Assembly: GCA_031841125.1 (NCBI GenBank)
Contig: CM063107.1
Span: 22,834,499 to 22,898,498, forward strand
Source: Acanthococcus lagerstroemiae
Taxonomy: Eukaryota > Arthropoda > Insecta > Hemiptera > Eriococcidae
Direction of reading: 5' to 3'
Length of the DNA: 64,000 nucleotides
Shown here: piece by piece, positions 11,522 to 22,279 of the stretch
Numbering within the stretch: position 1 is the first letter of the stretch
How the letters are laid out: every line of letters begins with the position of its first letter
Notes under the pieces: model-generated
Told to the model about the DNA's origin: nothing
Databases searched by the model: none
What the model saw: the letters and a program-made list of their open reading frames with translations, nothing else
Made by a program: the position numbers and the translations under genes

Positions 11522-12217
11522 TCACATTTTTCTGAAAAAAGTATTTGCCACTATCAAATTATTTCTAATGCAAAAATCCAATAATTTTTTACCATTAAGA
11601 TTTCTAGTTCCCAGGCCAAATTCGCCAATATTTTCCGCCACGTTCCCCTTGGCTCTGACGATAGCATTCCAGTCTCCCATTAAAATATTATAATACTCAT
11701 TTTCGCTATTTAATGTTCCTTCAAGTTCCCCATAAAATTTGTTTATCTTGCTATCCTCGGACCCCAGTGTTGGAGCATACACTGAGATAATTAGGGCTTT
11801 GACGTTTTTTCCCAATTTTATTTTTAAAAAACAAATCCTTTCCGAAATACCTTTAATTTCTACCATATCTTTCATCAAGCCGGATTTAATGTAAAACCCA
11901 ACCCCCCTGTACCCTTTTGTCTGGCCCATCTGGTAGAAGACATACCCCGAACTCTTGTTCAGCAGTGTTTCCCCATTTTTTCTTATTTCCGAAAGTTCAA
12001 TAATGTCCCATTTAATTTCTTTTATTTTTTCTTCAAATTCATAAATATGGTCACTGCTGACAAGACCTCTGCAGTTAAAATAAGCCAGATTTAATTTCCG
12101 AGAATTTTGATATTCCTTTTTTATATTGACAAGCCCAAAATTTTGATTTTGTTTTTCATCTTTACTATTATTGTTCAATTTTGCCCTTTGGATTCCTAAT
12201 GTATAATTTTTTATCAC
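11522..12217 (-). pseudogene. RTE endonuclease domain (APE-like)
   Basis: Encodes the N-terminal endonuclease of the LINE, which nicks target DNA to prime reverse transcription. Visible signatures from the N terminus: NLAYFNCRGL near residue 42, a degraded LSEIRK (family usually E-T/V-R), VGFYIK near residue 107, SVYAPTLG near residue 147, the MGDWNAIV block near residue 182 (usually GDFNA), then LLDFCIRNNLIVANTFF. The next frame continues with a KWTWQSPGGKYKNEIDHMLV-type segment (11440-11520), which is the diagnostic RTE/BovB W-T-W-SPDG block and the conserved DH/ID region. The ORF is 231 codons and stops where a frameshift moves the rest. The first ATG at 12217 is plausible but untested. 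Confidence 0.8.
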
Positions 12218-12317
12218 ATTTTCGTTTTTACCTAAAGAAATTTGTTTTTTGTAAGTGGGGATTATGCAGCTTGTACTTACCTCCCACGCAGCTGCTGCAA
12301 TCTGTACTGAGGGTGGG

Positions 12318-12331
12318 TATGAACTGAATAA
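12318..12331. repeat. Target-site duplication, right copy
   Basis: TATGAACTGAATAA, identical to 9120-9133. It marks the 5' end of the minus-strand RTE element. Confidence 0.85.
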
Positions 12332-12399
12332 AACGAATTAATTCGATATTTCTGGTTCACTAAACGGAATTTTCAATCTGTGTGTGCCCATTCTAAAAT

Positions 12400-12980
12400 T
12401 AAGAATTGAAATTACTACAGAATGCATCCTCTTGGGTGATACCCTGCCGTGGTGAGGAGGCTTAAGAGTAAAAAATAAAAAAATAAAAATACCCTCTATA
12501 AAATTAAATATCGTTAAAATCGCGACAAAAACACCAAAGAGAAGGCAAACTCCGACAGATAAACTTTGCTGAAAGCAAAGGAAAACTACAACAGTATCTC
12601 TTTCCTGAAAATGTAGCTTTTTCAAGTATTAATTACTGATGATGGCGTTCCAATAGGTATATAATTTTCCCGGACGTAAAAGGTTCCCCATTCGGATGGC
12701 CGAGAGGGAGCTCCTCGTGGAAACCGGAAAGTTTTAAAAATAAAGGCGGAATTAAAATAGAAACTTGGAATGTGAGAAGCTTGAATGGAGTCGTATGATT
12801 AAAGAATCGTAAGAGAGAAATGAAGAGGCTTGACATAGGAATAGTTGGAATAAATGAAGTAAGGTGGAGAGAAGAGAATGATTTTTGGTCACGAGACCTT
12901 AGAATAATAAATACAAAGGGAATAAAAGGGCAATCAAGCGTTGGAGTTGTTATGCATAAACAACTAGAGGAGTTCGAGGC
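12400..12980 (+). mobile_element. 5' end of a second LINE type: 5' UTR plus endonuclease start
   Basis: The 12530-12720 region shares several blocks (AACTCCGACAGATAAA, a CCGGACG..AAA..TCCCCATTC-like string, GTCCGAG/GGCCGAG) with 34095-34250, so both are the 5' region of one LINE family. From about 12750 the translation reads IKIETWNVRSLNG, a stop, then KREMKRLDIGIVGINEVRW and GQSSVGVVMHK, the endonuclease N-terminus. The copy stops near 12960-12975, where unrelated GC-richer sequence begins. Only the first third of the endonuclease is present. Confidence 0.7.
12750..12970 (+). pseudogene. LINE endonuclease N-terminal fragment
   Basis: Shows ETWNVRSL, then the INEVRW catalytic-type block (family: S/N-E-V/T-R-W) near 12850-12868 and SVGVV near 12940. 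One in-frame stop separates the first block from the rest. The same domain occurs at 35205-35510 with a similar sequence. Truncated on the right. Confidence 0.7.
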
Positions 12981-13105
12981 CTACCTCGCCTGTCTCGACG
13001 AGAGTGTAGCGGCCGCCGTTCTCTTTCGTTGAGTGACCTAAAAACGCACCCTTCGAGAGAGAGCGACGTTGAGGCGCGGTCGGTTTTTTCACCCTCGCGA
13101 CAACC

Positions 13106-13115
13106 TGTTTCAATG
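13106..13115. repeat. Target-site duplication, left copy
   Basis: TGTTTCAATG, identical to 14658-14667. Confidence 0.8.
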
Positions 13116-14657
13116 AGGTGCATGGCGCCAGCCCCCTCATTATGGAAATAGGGGAGAAAAATAATGTCAATAATTTGTTCTAATTTGTTCAGCCATTTTT
13201 AGAATTTGTTCTTACCCCCACCCCCAAAAATTAGCAACTTAGTTTGAGGGGCTGGCGACATGCTGGCTCCCCACATTCGATTTCGGGGTTGTAACAAGTC
13301 TCAGACATTTGTTATTAATTTGTTCTAATTTGTTACGCAGTTTTCAGAATTTGTTCCGTCACCCTCCCCTATTTACAACCACCAAAAAGAGGGGCAAGAT
13401 CAACTAATAGCTATAAGCCCACATGAATACTATTTGCGGCACACTAAAATTTGTTCTACATTCGTTCTAATTTGTTCTCTCATCTATACACCTGCGTCCA
13501 TCACCACTCTGCATTTGCCGACTATTCGAGGTCAGGGGCGGGGGTAGGTGACCCTTAACTTTCAAGATTCCATATGAATACAATTTGTTGCACACTAAAA
13601 TCTGTTTTACATACGTTCTAGTTTGCTCTCTACCCCACACTTCAGACTCTCAAAATCATACCTGAACTAGGGGATGGGGGGTAAGTGACACTTATGTATG
13701 AATTTTCCACACAAATGCGATTTGCTACCGACTGCAATTTGTTCTCTACTCATTTTAATTTGTTCGCTCATCTACACACTAAAGTCCGTCGCCACAAAGC
13801 ATTGGCCGACAATATGAACTTATGTGGTGGGGGTGGGTGGCCCTAATGCGCGAATTTCCCATATAATGGCGATTTTTCGGGCACTAAAATTTGTTCTCCA
13901 TTTGTTCTAATTTGTACTCTCATCTATACACTAAAATCCGTGGTCACAAAGCATTGGCCAACAATATGAATGTATGCGGTGGGGGGTGAGTGGCCCTTAT
14001 GCGCGAATTTCTCACATAATGACGATTTCTCGGGCACTAAAATTTGTTCTCTATTTGTTCTGATTTCTTCTCGAATCTGCACACCACATTCCATCATCAA
14101 TGTGTATATCAAGTCAATCGAAATTCAGGGGGTGGGCTTAGGTGGCCCTTATGAGCCCTAAGTTTCCATGTAAATGTGATTTTTTGCCCACTATAATTTG
14201 TTCTCTATTTGTTCTAATTTGTACTCTCATCTACACACTAAAATCCGTCGCTACAAAACATTGGGCGACAATATGAACTTATGTGATGGGGTAAGTGGCC
14301 CTTTTTCTGCCAACTTCCCACAGAATTGCGATTTGTCCCCTACTACAATTTGTTCTCAAATCTACACACCACAATCCATCGTCAATGTGTATTCCAAGTC
14401 GATCGAAATTCAGGGGGTGGGCTTAAGTGGCCCTTAAGTCCTATGTCTCCAGATAAATGTGATTTTTTACCCACTACAATTTGTTCTCTCGGGGGCTAGC
14501 ATGTCACCAGCCCCTCAATTTAAGTTGCTAATTTTTGGAGGGTGGGGGTAAGAACAAATTCTAAAAATGGCTGAACAAATTAAAACAAATTAAGAACAAA
14601 TTATTGACATTATTTTTCTCCCTTATTTCCACAATGAGGGGGCTGGCGACATGCACT
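13116..14657. mobile_element. Fold-back element with about 157-bp TIRs and internal tandem array
   Basis: The ends are inverted copies: left 13116-13275 begins AGGTGCATGGCGCCAGCCCC, and the right arm read inverted begins AAGTGCATGTCGCCAGCCCC (about 14490-14657). Arm identity stays high through the TTACCCCCACCC block. The element is flanked by a 10-bp direct repeat. The interior is a tandem array and has no transposase. TSD length and structure fit a non-autonomous MULE or Foldback-like element. Which transposase moves it cannot be told from this window. Confidence 0.85.
13435..14490 (+). repeat. Tandem array inside the fold-back element, about 150-bp unit
   Basis: About seven units; each begins near AAATTTGTTCTCYATTTGTTC (about 13441, 13597, 13736, 13887, 14038, 14193, 14345). 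Each continues through CTCATCTACACACTAAAATC, a CGTCGCCACAAAGCATTGG-type block and a GGGGGTGGGTGGCCCTTA block. Spacing of 136-156 bp. ORFs in the array (13924-14112, 13970-14161, 14198-14437) repeat the same residues and are not genes. Confidence 0.8.
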
Positions 14658-14667
14658 TGTTTCAATG
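14658..14667. repeat. Target-site duplication, right copy
   Basis: TGTTTCAATG, identical to 13106-13115. Confidence 0.8.
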
Positions 14668-14744
14668 TAAGTTACTGTGAGTTCTGAAATATACGTTCGA
14701 ACGACACCACGCGTCTTTCTTTCGGCGGTTCGTAGACGCCTAGC

Positions 14745-15630
14745 TTTTGGGAGTTTGTAAGTTCGTACGTCTACCCGTACCAACCCTACAAGAGCATCGC
14801 AAGGAAGACGACGAGAGTCATCGTGGCCGGAAATTTAATCGCCAAATCAGAGGAATGGCTCGCCGGCCGGACCAACCCTCGAGAATATGCCCTGAGGGAG
14901 CTTGCTGTCCGGAACTATCTTGTTCCAATAAACACGGGCAGCACTCCCACCCGTTTTCATCAGGGCGTGGGGTTGGTCCTAGACGTCACCTTCGCCTCAA
15001 CCGGACTGGCCCGCTGGATCAAGGGTTGATCTGTGCTGGGTGAGGAGTCAGGGAGAGACCACAGGTATATCACCTTCAAGCTAGATCGAGGAACCGAGAT
15101 GCTCACTGCTCCAAAGAAGCTGGGAAGATGGGCGATCAGGGATGCGGCTCGATTGGAGGCGAGCATCCTAGCTCTCACCTGGGGAACGAGAGAGTGTCGG
15201 GCAGAAGAAGAAGAGGAAAGCGCGAAGGCCGCAGCCGCAAACACCATCCGGACAGTGGTCGCGGCCTGCGATAGCGCAATGCCTCGAGTCGGTTCATCAC
15301 ACAAGAGACAGCCCATCTATTGGTCGATCGAGGACATTGCCGAGCTGCGGAAGGAGTGAAACTGACTTCGCCGTCGGTACTAACGCACGAGAAGAGACGA
15401 CGAAGCGGCGACAGCAGTTTCACAGCAGTATCAGCAGGCTCGTCTTACTCTCAAGTTCGCCATTTGACAGAGCAAGAAGGCAACTTGGGAGGAGTTATGT
15501 CAAGAAGCAGATGACGACCCCTTCGGTAAGCCGTACAAGATAGTTATGCGGAAAGCAAAAGAACCGTCGGTGACGAGCTGAATGGAACCGGGGGTGCTGC
15601 AATAGGTAGTTCCCTGCTGACAAAACTCCG
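14745..15630 (+). pseudogene. R1-type LINE, endonuclease end and linker
   Basis: Encodes the C-terminal half of the R1 endonuclease and the linker before the reverse transcriptase. Visible: VAGNLIAKSEEW near 14823 (family GDFNAKS..W; GDFN is degraded to GNLI), LDVTFAST (usually DLTFAS) near 14975, the DHRYITF block near 15058 (the catalytic S-D-H region, here RDH), then a charged linker. From about 15420 the frame shifts, giving QQYQQARLTLKFAI, a stop, then SKKATWEELCQEADDDPFGK and PYKIVMRK, which are typical R1 linker motifs. In-frame stops at 15027 and 15357 plus frameshifts make it inactive. GC content is well above that of the flanks, as in the 26.7-28.5 kb piece, which it would join. Confidence 0.8.
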
Positions 15631-16070
15631 CCTTCGAAGAGCGCGTTTTTGAAAAAAACGGGCGTTTTAACTAAAAAATCACTTAGAACCTTGAAAATTT
15701 TACTGGCAGTTTTAACAACTTTTTATTTACGCGCGCATTAGCCATTGCTTTTTGAAAACATTCAACGTGCGAATTTCTTCATGTTACAAAAATGGGCGTT
15801 TTAGAGAAGTAAAGATGGGAAAATTTGCCGGGCGTTTCATCAGTTCTTAATTTACGCGCAGATTCATAAGAAATGTTCAGCGCGCGTATTCTCTCATATC
15901 ACTAGAATGCCCCTTTTTTAAGAAAGAGAGCGTTTTCTGTAATTGTTATACATAGGAATTCGTACGTTTTGCGCTCATGGTATTATACGCGCGAATATTA
16001 ACAGGTTCGAAAACGCCCGAATTATTATAATTTCGTGGCGTTTTCCACATACATCTGCGCGCGCAGATTA
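15631..16070. repeat. Left GCGTTTT-rich border of the insert in R1
   Basis: Short motifs GCGTTTT, GGGCGTTTTA and ACGCGCG recur irregularly (about 15642, 15651, 15798, 15826, 15929, 16033), with TTTACGCGC strings between them. The same vocabulary fills 26480-26700 at the other end of the insert. No perfect TIR could be read. Non-coding. Confidence 0.5.
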
Positions 16071-16219
16071 AATTATTGATAACGTGAAACCGTTACTGGT
16101 TATCTGTGTGGCTGTGACTTGTAGCCTGAAATGCTGAAATTGTGAAACGAAAAACAACAGTTGTGGTTTATTTAAGTTTCCATGTATTATTCTGTGATGC
16201 ATATCATGTAAATAACCAT

Positions 16220-16247
16220 ATGGAGGATGATTCTCAGAACGAACACG
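16220..16247 (+). CDS. Candidate first exon, MEDDSQNEH
   Basis: An ATG at 16220 opens nine codons (MEDDSQNEH) that end in G followed by GTAAGA, a strong splice-donor match at 16248. An acceptor-like TTGTGTGTTTCAG at 16442 could open a second exon, but its frame closes after about 34 codons. The acidic start and donor resemble the first exon of a small spliced gene, possibly linked to 25777-26237, but the phases do not join without an unseen exon. A chance match is possible. Confidence 0.25.
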
Positions 16248-16259
16248 GTAAGAACTATG

Positions 16260-17478
16260 TATAATACGTACAATATCTTTAAAATGTGTAAGTAAGTGCG
16301 ATATTAGATTGCAATGTCGATTCATTATAGTGAGTACGAATTAGAGAGAAAATTGATTTCTAAGAGCACGTACATAATATCGCCCTGTATAAGTTGATAC
16401 TCGTATTTTGTCCTGCAACGCTGAAGAACTTGTGTGTTTCAGGGATCTTCAGTATGCATATTTTGAATAACAACATCTCCCACATTCAGATTCGTCCTGT
16501 TAATTCGTTACATAGAAGTGGTATAGAAATAGTGGGAGTCTAGGAAACTGCCGTTTGTAAAAAGAGTTTCAAATTACATACTTCGGCATAGAAATGATGA
16601 GATAGAAACATGAAACAAAATCTGGTTTATATATAGTACCTAGAATGAATGGTTCCAACCCTGATCGTCATTGCGTGTAGGAATGGCAATTCCTCGCTCA
16701 TCTGCTTGCTCTTTTAGCGAACTAGGATTTTTAATCTGCTCACTGCTCCAATATGTTGCTCCGGATTGTTCTTTATCAGTAAAGAGAGAAGTGTCGCAGC
16801 GATCAGGTTTGAGATCAACTATTCCTTGCTTGATTCACGAATAACGAATAGAACATAGAACAACTGATTTGTACCAAGAACGAAAGAAGATATTGTGTTT
16901 GTACGGGTATCCTGACTAAGACTTCTTATAAAAGTTTGTACTTTGTAGTTCGGTGCATTTTTCGCTGAGTGTTATGATAGAAGAAATCTGAAATTGAACA
17001 TATGGAACAAATTTCACTAAGATGGTCGGGTTTCATAGCGTTTTTAACACCAAAAATTTTGCAATAAGGTTTTTGACTTTTTGTAATTGAGAATAATTAT
17101 CACTGACCATGAGGTCTCGGATTATGTAGCTGGTCTAGGTACACCAACGAAAACCTTTTGTTTTTGAACGGTATATCAAAAAAATAAAAGTGTGTAACGT
17201 TGATTCATAATACGTATTTATTGTGGGAAAAGAAAAAACTGAGTGACCTGAAAAGAAATCTGTGAATATAACGTTGCTAGATATCTGTGAAGACGAAATA
17301 CTGCGATCGCTTGTTGAAATACAGAACCTGAGTGTTACTCATATCCACGCTGTCCTCTTTCTTTCAACAATCATAAATCTGATCCTTCCATTTGATGATG
17401 TACATGCAGAATTCTGTGCGTTGAAATACACGCGGTTCTAGCTGTCTTAGGACAGATACAGCAGGAAACTCCTCTTTC
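16260..17478. other. No recognised feature
   Basis: AT-rich sequence with scattered acceptor-like pyrimidine-AG strings (16442, 16720, 16780) but no ORF of useful length and no repeat. Confidence 0.3.
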
Positions 17479-17495
17479 TTACCCGTTGAACATTT
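17479..17495 (+). repeat. 17-bp terminal inverted repeat, left
   Basis: TTACCCGTTGAACATTT, an exact inverse of 25345-25361. Confidence 0.7.
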
Positions 17496-17945
17496 AGCCA
17501 CTACAAAAATGAGAAATGTAGTGGCAAACCCGGAGCGCAGAAGAGTGACTTGCCACTACGAATACATGGTATTTTTTGGTTCTGCCACTGTTCGCGGACT
17601 ACGCAAAACAGTAAACTTGCGCTTCCTTGAAGGTCGGTGCGTTGGGGCTGAACTGTGACTATGCGCTTCCTCTACCACTACCAGATTCGTATATTCCTGA
17701 TACACCACCGTTTTACGTGTATGTAAGGACTGCGTTGAACAGTAGAGTTGCGTGTACAAGGGAATCATTGTACAGTAGTTATGCGCTTGCTTTACTACTG
17801 CAAATAGGCGTACGTTTCTCATATACCACAGCTCTCCGCTCACGTAAAGCCTACGTAACGTATTTTTCCGCGTATGCGTCAAGCATATTCTCCACGTATG
17901 CGTGCGTAAAGAATACGTAAAGCATATGTAGAACATAATACACAA
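17496..17945. repeat. Left subterminal region of the 7.9-kb segment
   Basis: Short motifs recur in both directions: GTAGTGGCAA/TTGCCACTAC (17518-17560), TTTTACGTGTATG/TACGTAAAGC, TTATGCGCTTGC/TGCGCTTCC, and GCGTTGAACAG at 17732, a partial copy of the TIR. The ORFs across it (17556-17945 minus, 17627-17920 plus) are mirror shadows with no family signature. Confidence 0.5.
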
Positions 17946-18147
17946 TTGGAAAATATTTTAAAATCTGCACAGGTTCATTTTGTGCATAAAACCATATCCT
18001 GATGTTACATAAAATACAAACAATTCTGAAAATATAATGTAATAATTATGTCATACATACTACAGTAAAATATTCAAACATCAATTTTTATGAGTCTTCT
18101 CCTTTTGAGGGAGCCGAGATGCTTGTCTTCTTTCAGTGAGGACGTCT

Positions 18148-19083
18148 CTACCTCGTTAATTTCCTCCTCACTTTCTCGCCACGTTCTCTTTCATACCTTA
18201 TTTTGTACACCCTTCTATTTATGATCCATTCCTGAATCGTATGTAAGGCCTGGGCTTCATTGCGCGGGACCAGATTCGCTTGTTCTGAAAGAAAAAGGTG
18301 CAGTTTTCAAAATAACTGTTGAACGATTTTTGTTTCAAGAAAATATAAAAAACTAACAACTGATTGTCCACAGAAAAACAAAGACTACTGTTTTTTGTTG
18401 TTTTTTTGCATTCAAGTTGCTTATGTAGATTCCATATAACTTTGACGAACTTGACAGTCTACACAAACAACTAACAACTGCACCTCAAAAACCAGCACAG
18501 ACTTTGTTTTTCTGTGAGCAATCAACTTGGCGATTACCTACTAAAATGTTAAAAGGAATGGGGGGTAACTGCCAAATTACAAATGACTCTGCTCTCCTAA
18601 ACAGCTCTTAAAAATCTTTTTTTTTGGTGCAGTATCAAGGACGCAACTAGGGTGTTTTTTGAACGGGATGCCGATTAAAAATTTTCCGACGAATATTTTT
18701 CATTTCTTGGTTCAGCATTCGTCAAATTTCGCATTTGCTGATTGCCGATTGGCCGAATCTGAATTCTATATGACTTTGGAATTTACCGAAAATTTACCGA
18801 ACTTGTCGATTATTGGGAGGGGGGGGGGACAAGCATATTTGAGAAAATGACAAATGACCTTCCTTGGATTTTCTGAAAGTGGCAACCCTGATAAATCATC
18901 AAGTAGGTAGTTCAATAGTATTAAAACAAACTTACCAAGTTGAGGTCTTAAGGTCTGCGAATCAACACGTTCATAATGATCATCGGCATATTTTTTCCTT
19001 TTAAGGTTACGTTCTTCAAGAAGTTCTGACTGTTTCTTACTTTTCATTTTTGAAGGCGGTTTTTCTGTTGATGAACTAGGTAT
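18148..19083 (-). CDS. Candidate spliced gene, last two exons (unknown protein)
   Basis: Exon 1 of this pair (about 19083-18936) encodes a serine-rich then Lys/Glu-rich helical segment (PSSSTEKPPSKMKSKKQSEL onward) and ends in a phase-1 G before GTAAGT. The final exon starts at 18284 after TTTTTCTTTCAG and restores the frame as EQANLVPRNEAQALHTIQEW, ending in a basic RYERERGEKVRRKLTR and TAG at 18148-18150. The intron is 651 bp and contains a family A fragment. Phase agreement, strong splice sites and matching charged composition make this a believable exon pair. The product is not recognised; basic tails of this kind are common in nucleic-acid-binding proteins, but no function is claimed. 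The upstream acceptor is unclear. Confidence 0.45.
18640..18840. repeat. Family A fragment
   Basis: Starts CAAGGACGCAACTAGGGTG, has the GATTTTTCATTTC-like interior and ends with TTACCGAAC..GATTATTGGGAGG followed by a run of G (18816-18827). This matches the inner part of family A elsewhere. It lies in the 651-bp intron. Confidence 0.5.
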
Positions 19084-19250
19084 CACTCATTGCTTTCCAA
19101 GTACTAACAATAATTTATCTGCAATACAGAAGTAAACGCTAACGAATTCGATTTTATAACATATCTGCCAACAATAATTGTTCCATCTTAAGAGATTAAT
19201 GAAACATTCAGTTACATTCATTTCCATCCCCCTCGGCACTGATGCCAGAG

Positions 19251-19492
19251 ACGAAACTTGACTTTCAGTTGGGGGGGGGGGGGCGGTAAAGAAGGAATAT
19301 TTGCCTACAAACATTTTTTTAAACTGAAACTTTGCCGATTTTTCATCAAAATATTTTTTAATTGAAAAAATAAAAAGAAATAAACAAACGTTCTAAGAAA
19401 ATGAAAAATTCAAATGAACAGTATCAAAATTTGCCGAGTTTCAAATTGTTGGGAGTGTTTCCCCCTCCACCCATAGATTCGTTTCTGCAAAT
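19251..19492. mobile_element. Family A MITE, about 240 bp
   Basis: Ends CAGAGACGAAAC and, inverted, CAGAAACGAATC. The interior shares ACTTTCAGTTGGGG, TTTGCCGATTTTT, AATGAAAAATTCAAATGAAC and TTTGCCGAGT..AAATTGTTGGGAG blocks with 1680-1930 and with 23790-24012 (inverse). It contains a run of G at 19270-19282. Confidence 0.6.
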
Positions 19493-19860
19493 ACGGATTG
19501 GAACCTTATCCTTCAAGTTCTCACATTTGCGCACAAGAGCATATCCTAGTCTGGGAGGGTAAGGTGGAAAGATGTTAGATACTTGAGAGGAACACACACT
19601 TCCTTTACACATTAAGGTGGTCGTTATTCACTCTTGGAGATTTTTTTTTTTTAATTTTCTCTGATTCGTCTCCTAAACTGATCCCAATAAAGTAAAAAAA
19701 AAAAAAAAAAACCTACGAAGTTTCAGGTCGATTGGATAAGGGGAATCCGTGCCACAAGTTCCCTTTCATTGTTATGGGAAAAACACATATGGGGTTTTGA
19801 CTTTTGTTCCAGACAAAATTTCCCTCCTGGGACATTCTTCAAAAATGTTGATATTTCAGG
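19493..19860 (-). repeat. Family A outer-part fragment
   Basis: From about 19540 it matches 1-40 joined directly to 1107-1370, including GGTAAGGTGGAAAGATGTTA and the GGGGAATCCGTGCCACAAG block. It therefore gives the empty site of the MULE at 47-1101. Confidence 0.7.
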
Positions 19861-20395
19861 TATGTTTTTTCATGAAGGAAAGTAGGGGATATTTGAACTT
19901 TTTTTGATGGGAGTTGTTAAGAGGCGTTTTGTATAACATATTGGTAACATAATGAATTCCATGCCAAAGGACACATAATAAAATACATACCGAAAGAGAA
20001 TACCGAACAAAAAATGTTCTGCCGTCGAGTAGTAGATTCCAAAATAAAGAATTATATGGAGAGTTGATAAAGGCATTCTAACCCATCCATTAGATGTAAT
20101 TATTTTTGGATGATGAACGTCTATCGTTGCATAAAGATGATCATGCCGAAAGACAATTTTTTTCAATTCTTAATTTTAGACAATAATACGCAAATTCAGG
20201 AGGCTCGTCACAAAAAAAAACGGGATTTGGTTTGCGGACTGTATTGCTCTGATAAGAATATCTATACAATTTGACCATTAATTGCGACGGAAAATATTGG
20301 AGCTTTTGTTTTGTAATTGGTTGAAAAAGAGTCATGCCGATGGACAAAAAACCGAGGGACAATTTTCAAAGCTGGCCATACTGACTCCCACCTAT
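19861..20395. other. Unassigned, short minus-strand ORFs
   Basis: Two overlapping minus-strand ORFs (19870-20166, 98 codons, aromatic and hydrophobic; 20141-20362, 73 codons) have no stop-free link to the exons on either side and no motif I recognise. They could be exon remnants of the minus-strand gene in this segment or chance. Confidence 0.2.
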
Positions 20396-20424
20396 GGGAG
20401 TGTTTCAACCTCCCACACCCCTAT

Positions 20425-20540
20425 AGTTTCGCCCCTGACTGGTGCGATGCCTGAAAGGGTAGTTTCCGGTGCTGGGGGTGCGGTGTCATAGGGGCCACTT
20501 TGGCAATTGTGCATCGCCATACGTCTCACCACACCACATT
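20425..20540 (+). mobile_element. R1-type 3' tail fragment
   Basis: GATGCCTGAAAGGGTAGTTT through CATACGTCTCACCACACCA closely matches the 3' end of the R1 element at 28440-28538 and, inverted, 30651-30756. It is a heavily 5'-truncated copy with no coding sequence. Confidence 0.65.
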
Positions 20541-20902
20541 CATTTCCATAATACATATGGAATCAACAGATAAGCGGGGGTTCTGTGGCCTGTGGTTCAA
20601 ATTTTGTTGTAATAATCGAATTAGGCCATTCAAAAGAAAAGAGAACGAACAAAATACAGCGCACAGGACAATGTTTAGAACCACCAGTACAATGGCATCT
20701 TACAAGATCAGTAAAATTCACCGAAACTATAAATTTTCATAAGCTTTGTGTGAGGTTCTTACAGAGAGACCTAACATATTGGAGAAGAATGAGCAGTGTT
20801 ATATCGGATGAAACTCAGAAAGTACACCTAAAGTCACCAACCCTCATTACAGTCTTTTTCAAAAAAGAAAGTAAAAATTCGCTGAGTAGTGTAATATATA
20901 CC
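20541..20902. other. Unassigned, with part of a plus-strand ORF
   Basis: The first 110 or so codons of an ORF at 20585-21049 fall here. They are basic and unrecognised. The rest of that ORF is translation of the adjoining repeat (including a run of Pro from poly-C), so the ORF as a whole is not a gene. Confidence 0.2.
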
Positions 20903-21860
20903 ACGCAGGGGCGAAACTATATGGAGGTGTGGGTGTTGAACCCCCCCCCCCCCCCCAATAATGTTGCAGTCGGCAAACTTGGAAACTATTCATTTGAATT
21001 TTTCATTTTTGAGGAATGTCTGTTTGTTTGTTTGTGTGTTTTTTTTTAATTAAAAAATATTTCGATTAAAAAATTGGCATGTTCATAATTTTTTAAACAT
21101 TTTCTCAGCGAATTTTTAGTTAAAAAAAATATTTGTCGGCAAATTTTTCTTCTCCACCTTTTCAAACTGAAAGTCAAATTTCGTTTCTGAAAATGGAGTA
21201 CCCTGGACTCCTGTCAGAGACTAGTCAGTCAAGAGTCGAAGGTAGGTTTCAAGCTGAGTATCGAACGTTATCTGAACGGTTGAAACAAAGCTGAAACATG
21301 GAAGACATTTCGAAAATTTGAAAGTCGATAGCAAACGTTGAATTTCGAATTTCAGTTACTATTCTGTTTTTACTAGATTCTCTGTTAGACCTAGAGCCTA
21401 AAATTTGAGAAAGTTGAACATTTTATTAAAGTCTAAAAGTTGAAAGCAGGAGACTTATTTTCCAGCGTCACAAGATGAATCCGATAGCAAATGTTCTATT
21501 GTTCAATTTACGGGCTTTGGTCCTGGTGAATATAGGAGGGAAATTTAGTCTGAAACAAAAGTCGAAACAACATGTGTTTTTCCCATAAAAACGAAAGGGA
21601 GCTTGTGGCACGGATTCCTCTCCATCCGATTAACCTGAAACTTTGTAGTTTTTTGTTGTTTTTTTTAATCTATTGGAACCAACTTAGGAGACGAATCAGA
21701 AGAAAGTCATTCAGAAAAAAATATCACTAAGCGTAAATAACGACCATCTTAATGTGTAAAGGAAGTTGCGTGTTCCTCTCAAGTCTTCCTAACATCCTTC
21801 CAGCTTACCTTCCCAGATTAGGGTACGCTCATTTGAGCAAATGTAAGTGATTGGGGGATG
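20903..21860 (+). repeat. Family A dispersed repeat, long copy
   Basis: Begins CAGGGGCGAAACTATATGGA, has a poly-C run at 20941-20956, and continues as the inverse of 1107-1945, then ends with the inverse of 1-40 near 21790-21825. This long copy shows family A can be about 950 bp. The ends share a CARRGRCGAAAC-type boundary with the short 240-bp version at 19251-19492. Confidence 0.7.
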
Positions 21861-22279
21861 AAAAATTGAAAATGAATAAAGTGGGATTTATTTTACGTAC
21901 ATTTTTGGGGTTGGTAAAAAAAATTAGCATATTGTGGCCAGTCAGGTAATCCCGCCTTGTTAGTGAATAAAAACACTAACCGTTAATTTGTATACAAACT
22001 GTAAAATGATAATCCCCACACCCATTTTTATTCCAAAGTCCGATCGACGTGGGACAAACTGGGGTCTTCAAAAGGCAAGTAGAGACGTTGAATTGAAGAA
22101 TGCATTCATTCTCATTTTCCTATTTTTTCTTTTTCGCGAAGAATGAAGATGAGCCCATTCTGAATGGGAAAAGAATGAAAGTGTTTTCCCTTAATTCGGC
22201 ATCTCTGACGGCAAGGTCTCGTTTCTTTTTCGAGGGGGGAAAAAAATCGCTCCCATTAAGTAAGACCAGAGCTAAACTT
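21861..22279. other. No recognised feature
   Basis: AT-rich. An ORF at 22100-22408 has no family signature and its second half enters the tandem repeat that follows. Confidence 0.3.

Larger units (their letters stand above)
9134..12317 (-). mobile_element. RTE-type (BovB-like) LINE, nearly full length, defective
   Basis: A 3.18-kb minus-strand non-LTR retrotransposon with endonuclease then reverse transcriptase. TATGAACTGAATAA is present on both sides (9120-9133 and 12318-12331), a 14-bp target-site duplication. The 3' end is a short ATT/TAA microsatellite at 9131-9146, typical of RTE elements, which lack a poly(A) tail. The coding sequence lies in at least three frames, so several indels and stops have accumulated. 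The reverse transcriptase catalytic box is damaged, so the copy is dead. Confidence 0.85.

Noticed and set aside
13435..14490. The 150-bp units as a CRISPR array
   Set aside because: Whole units repeat with slow divergence, there are no short identical repeats with unique spacers, and the genome is eukaryotic.
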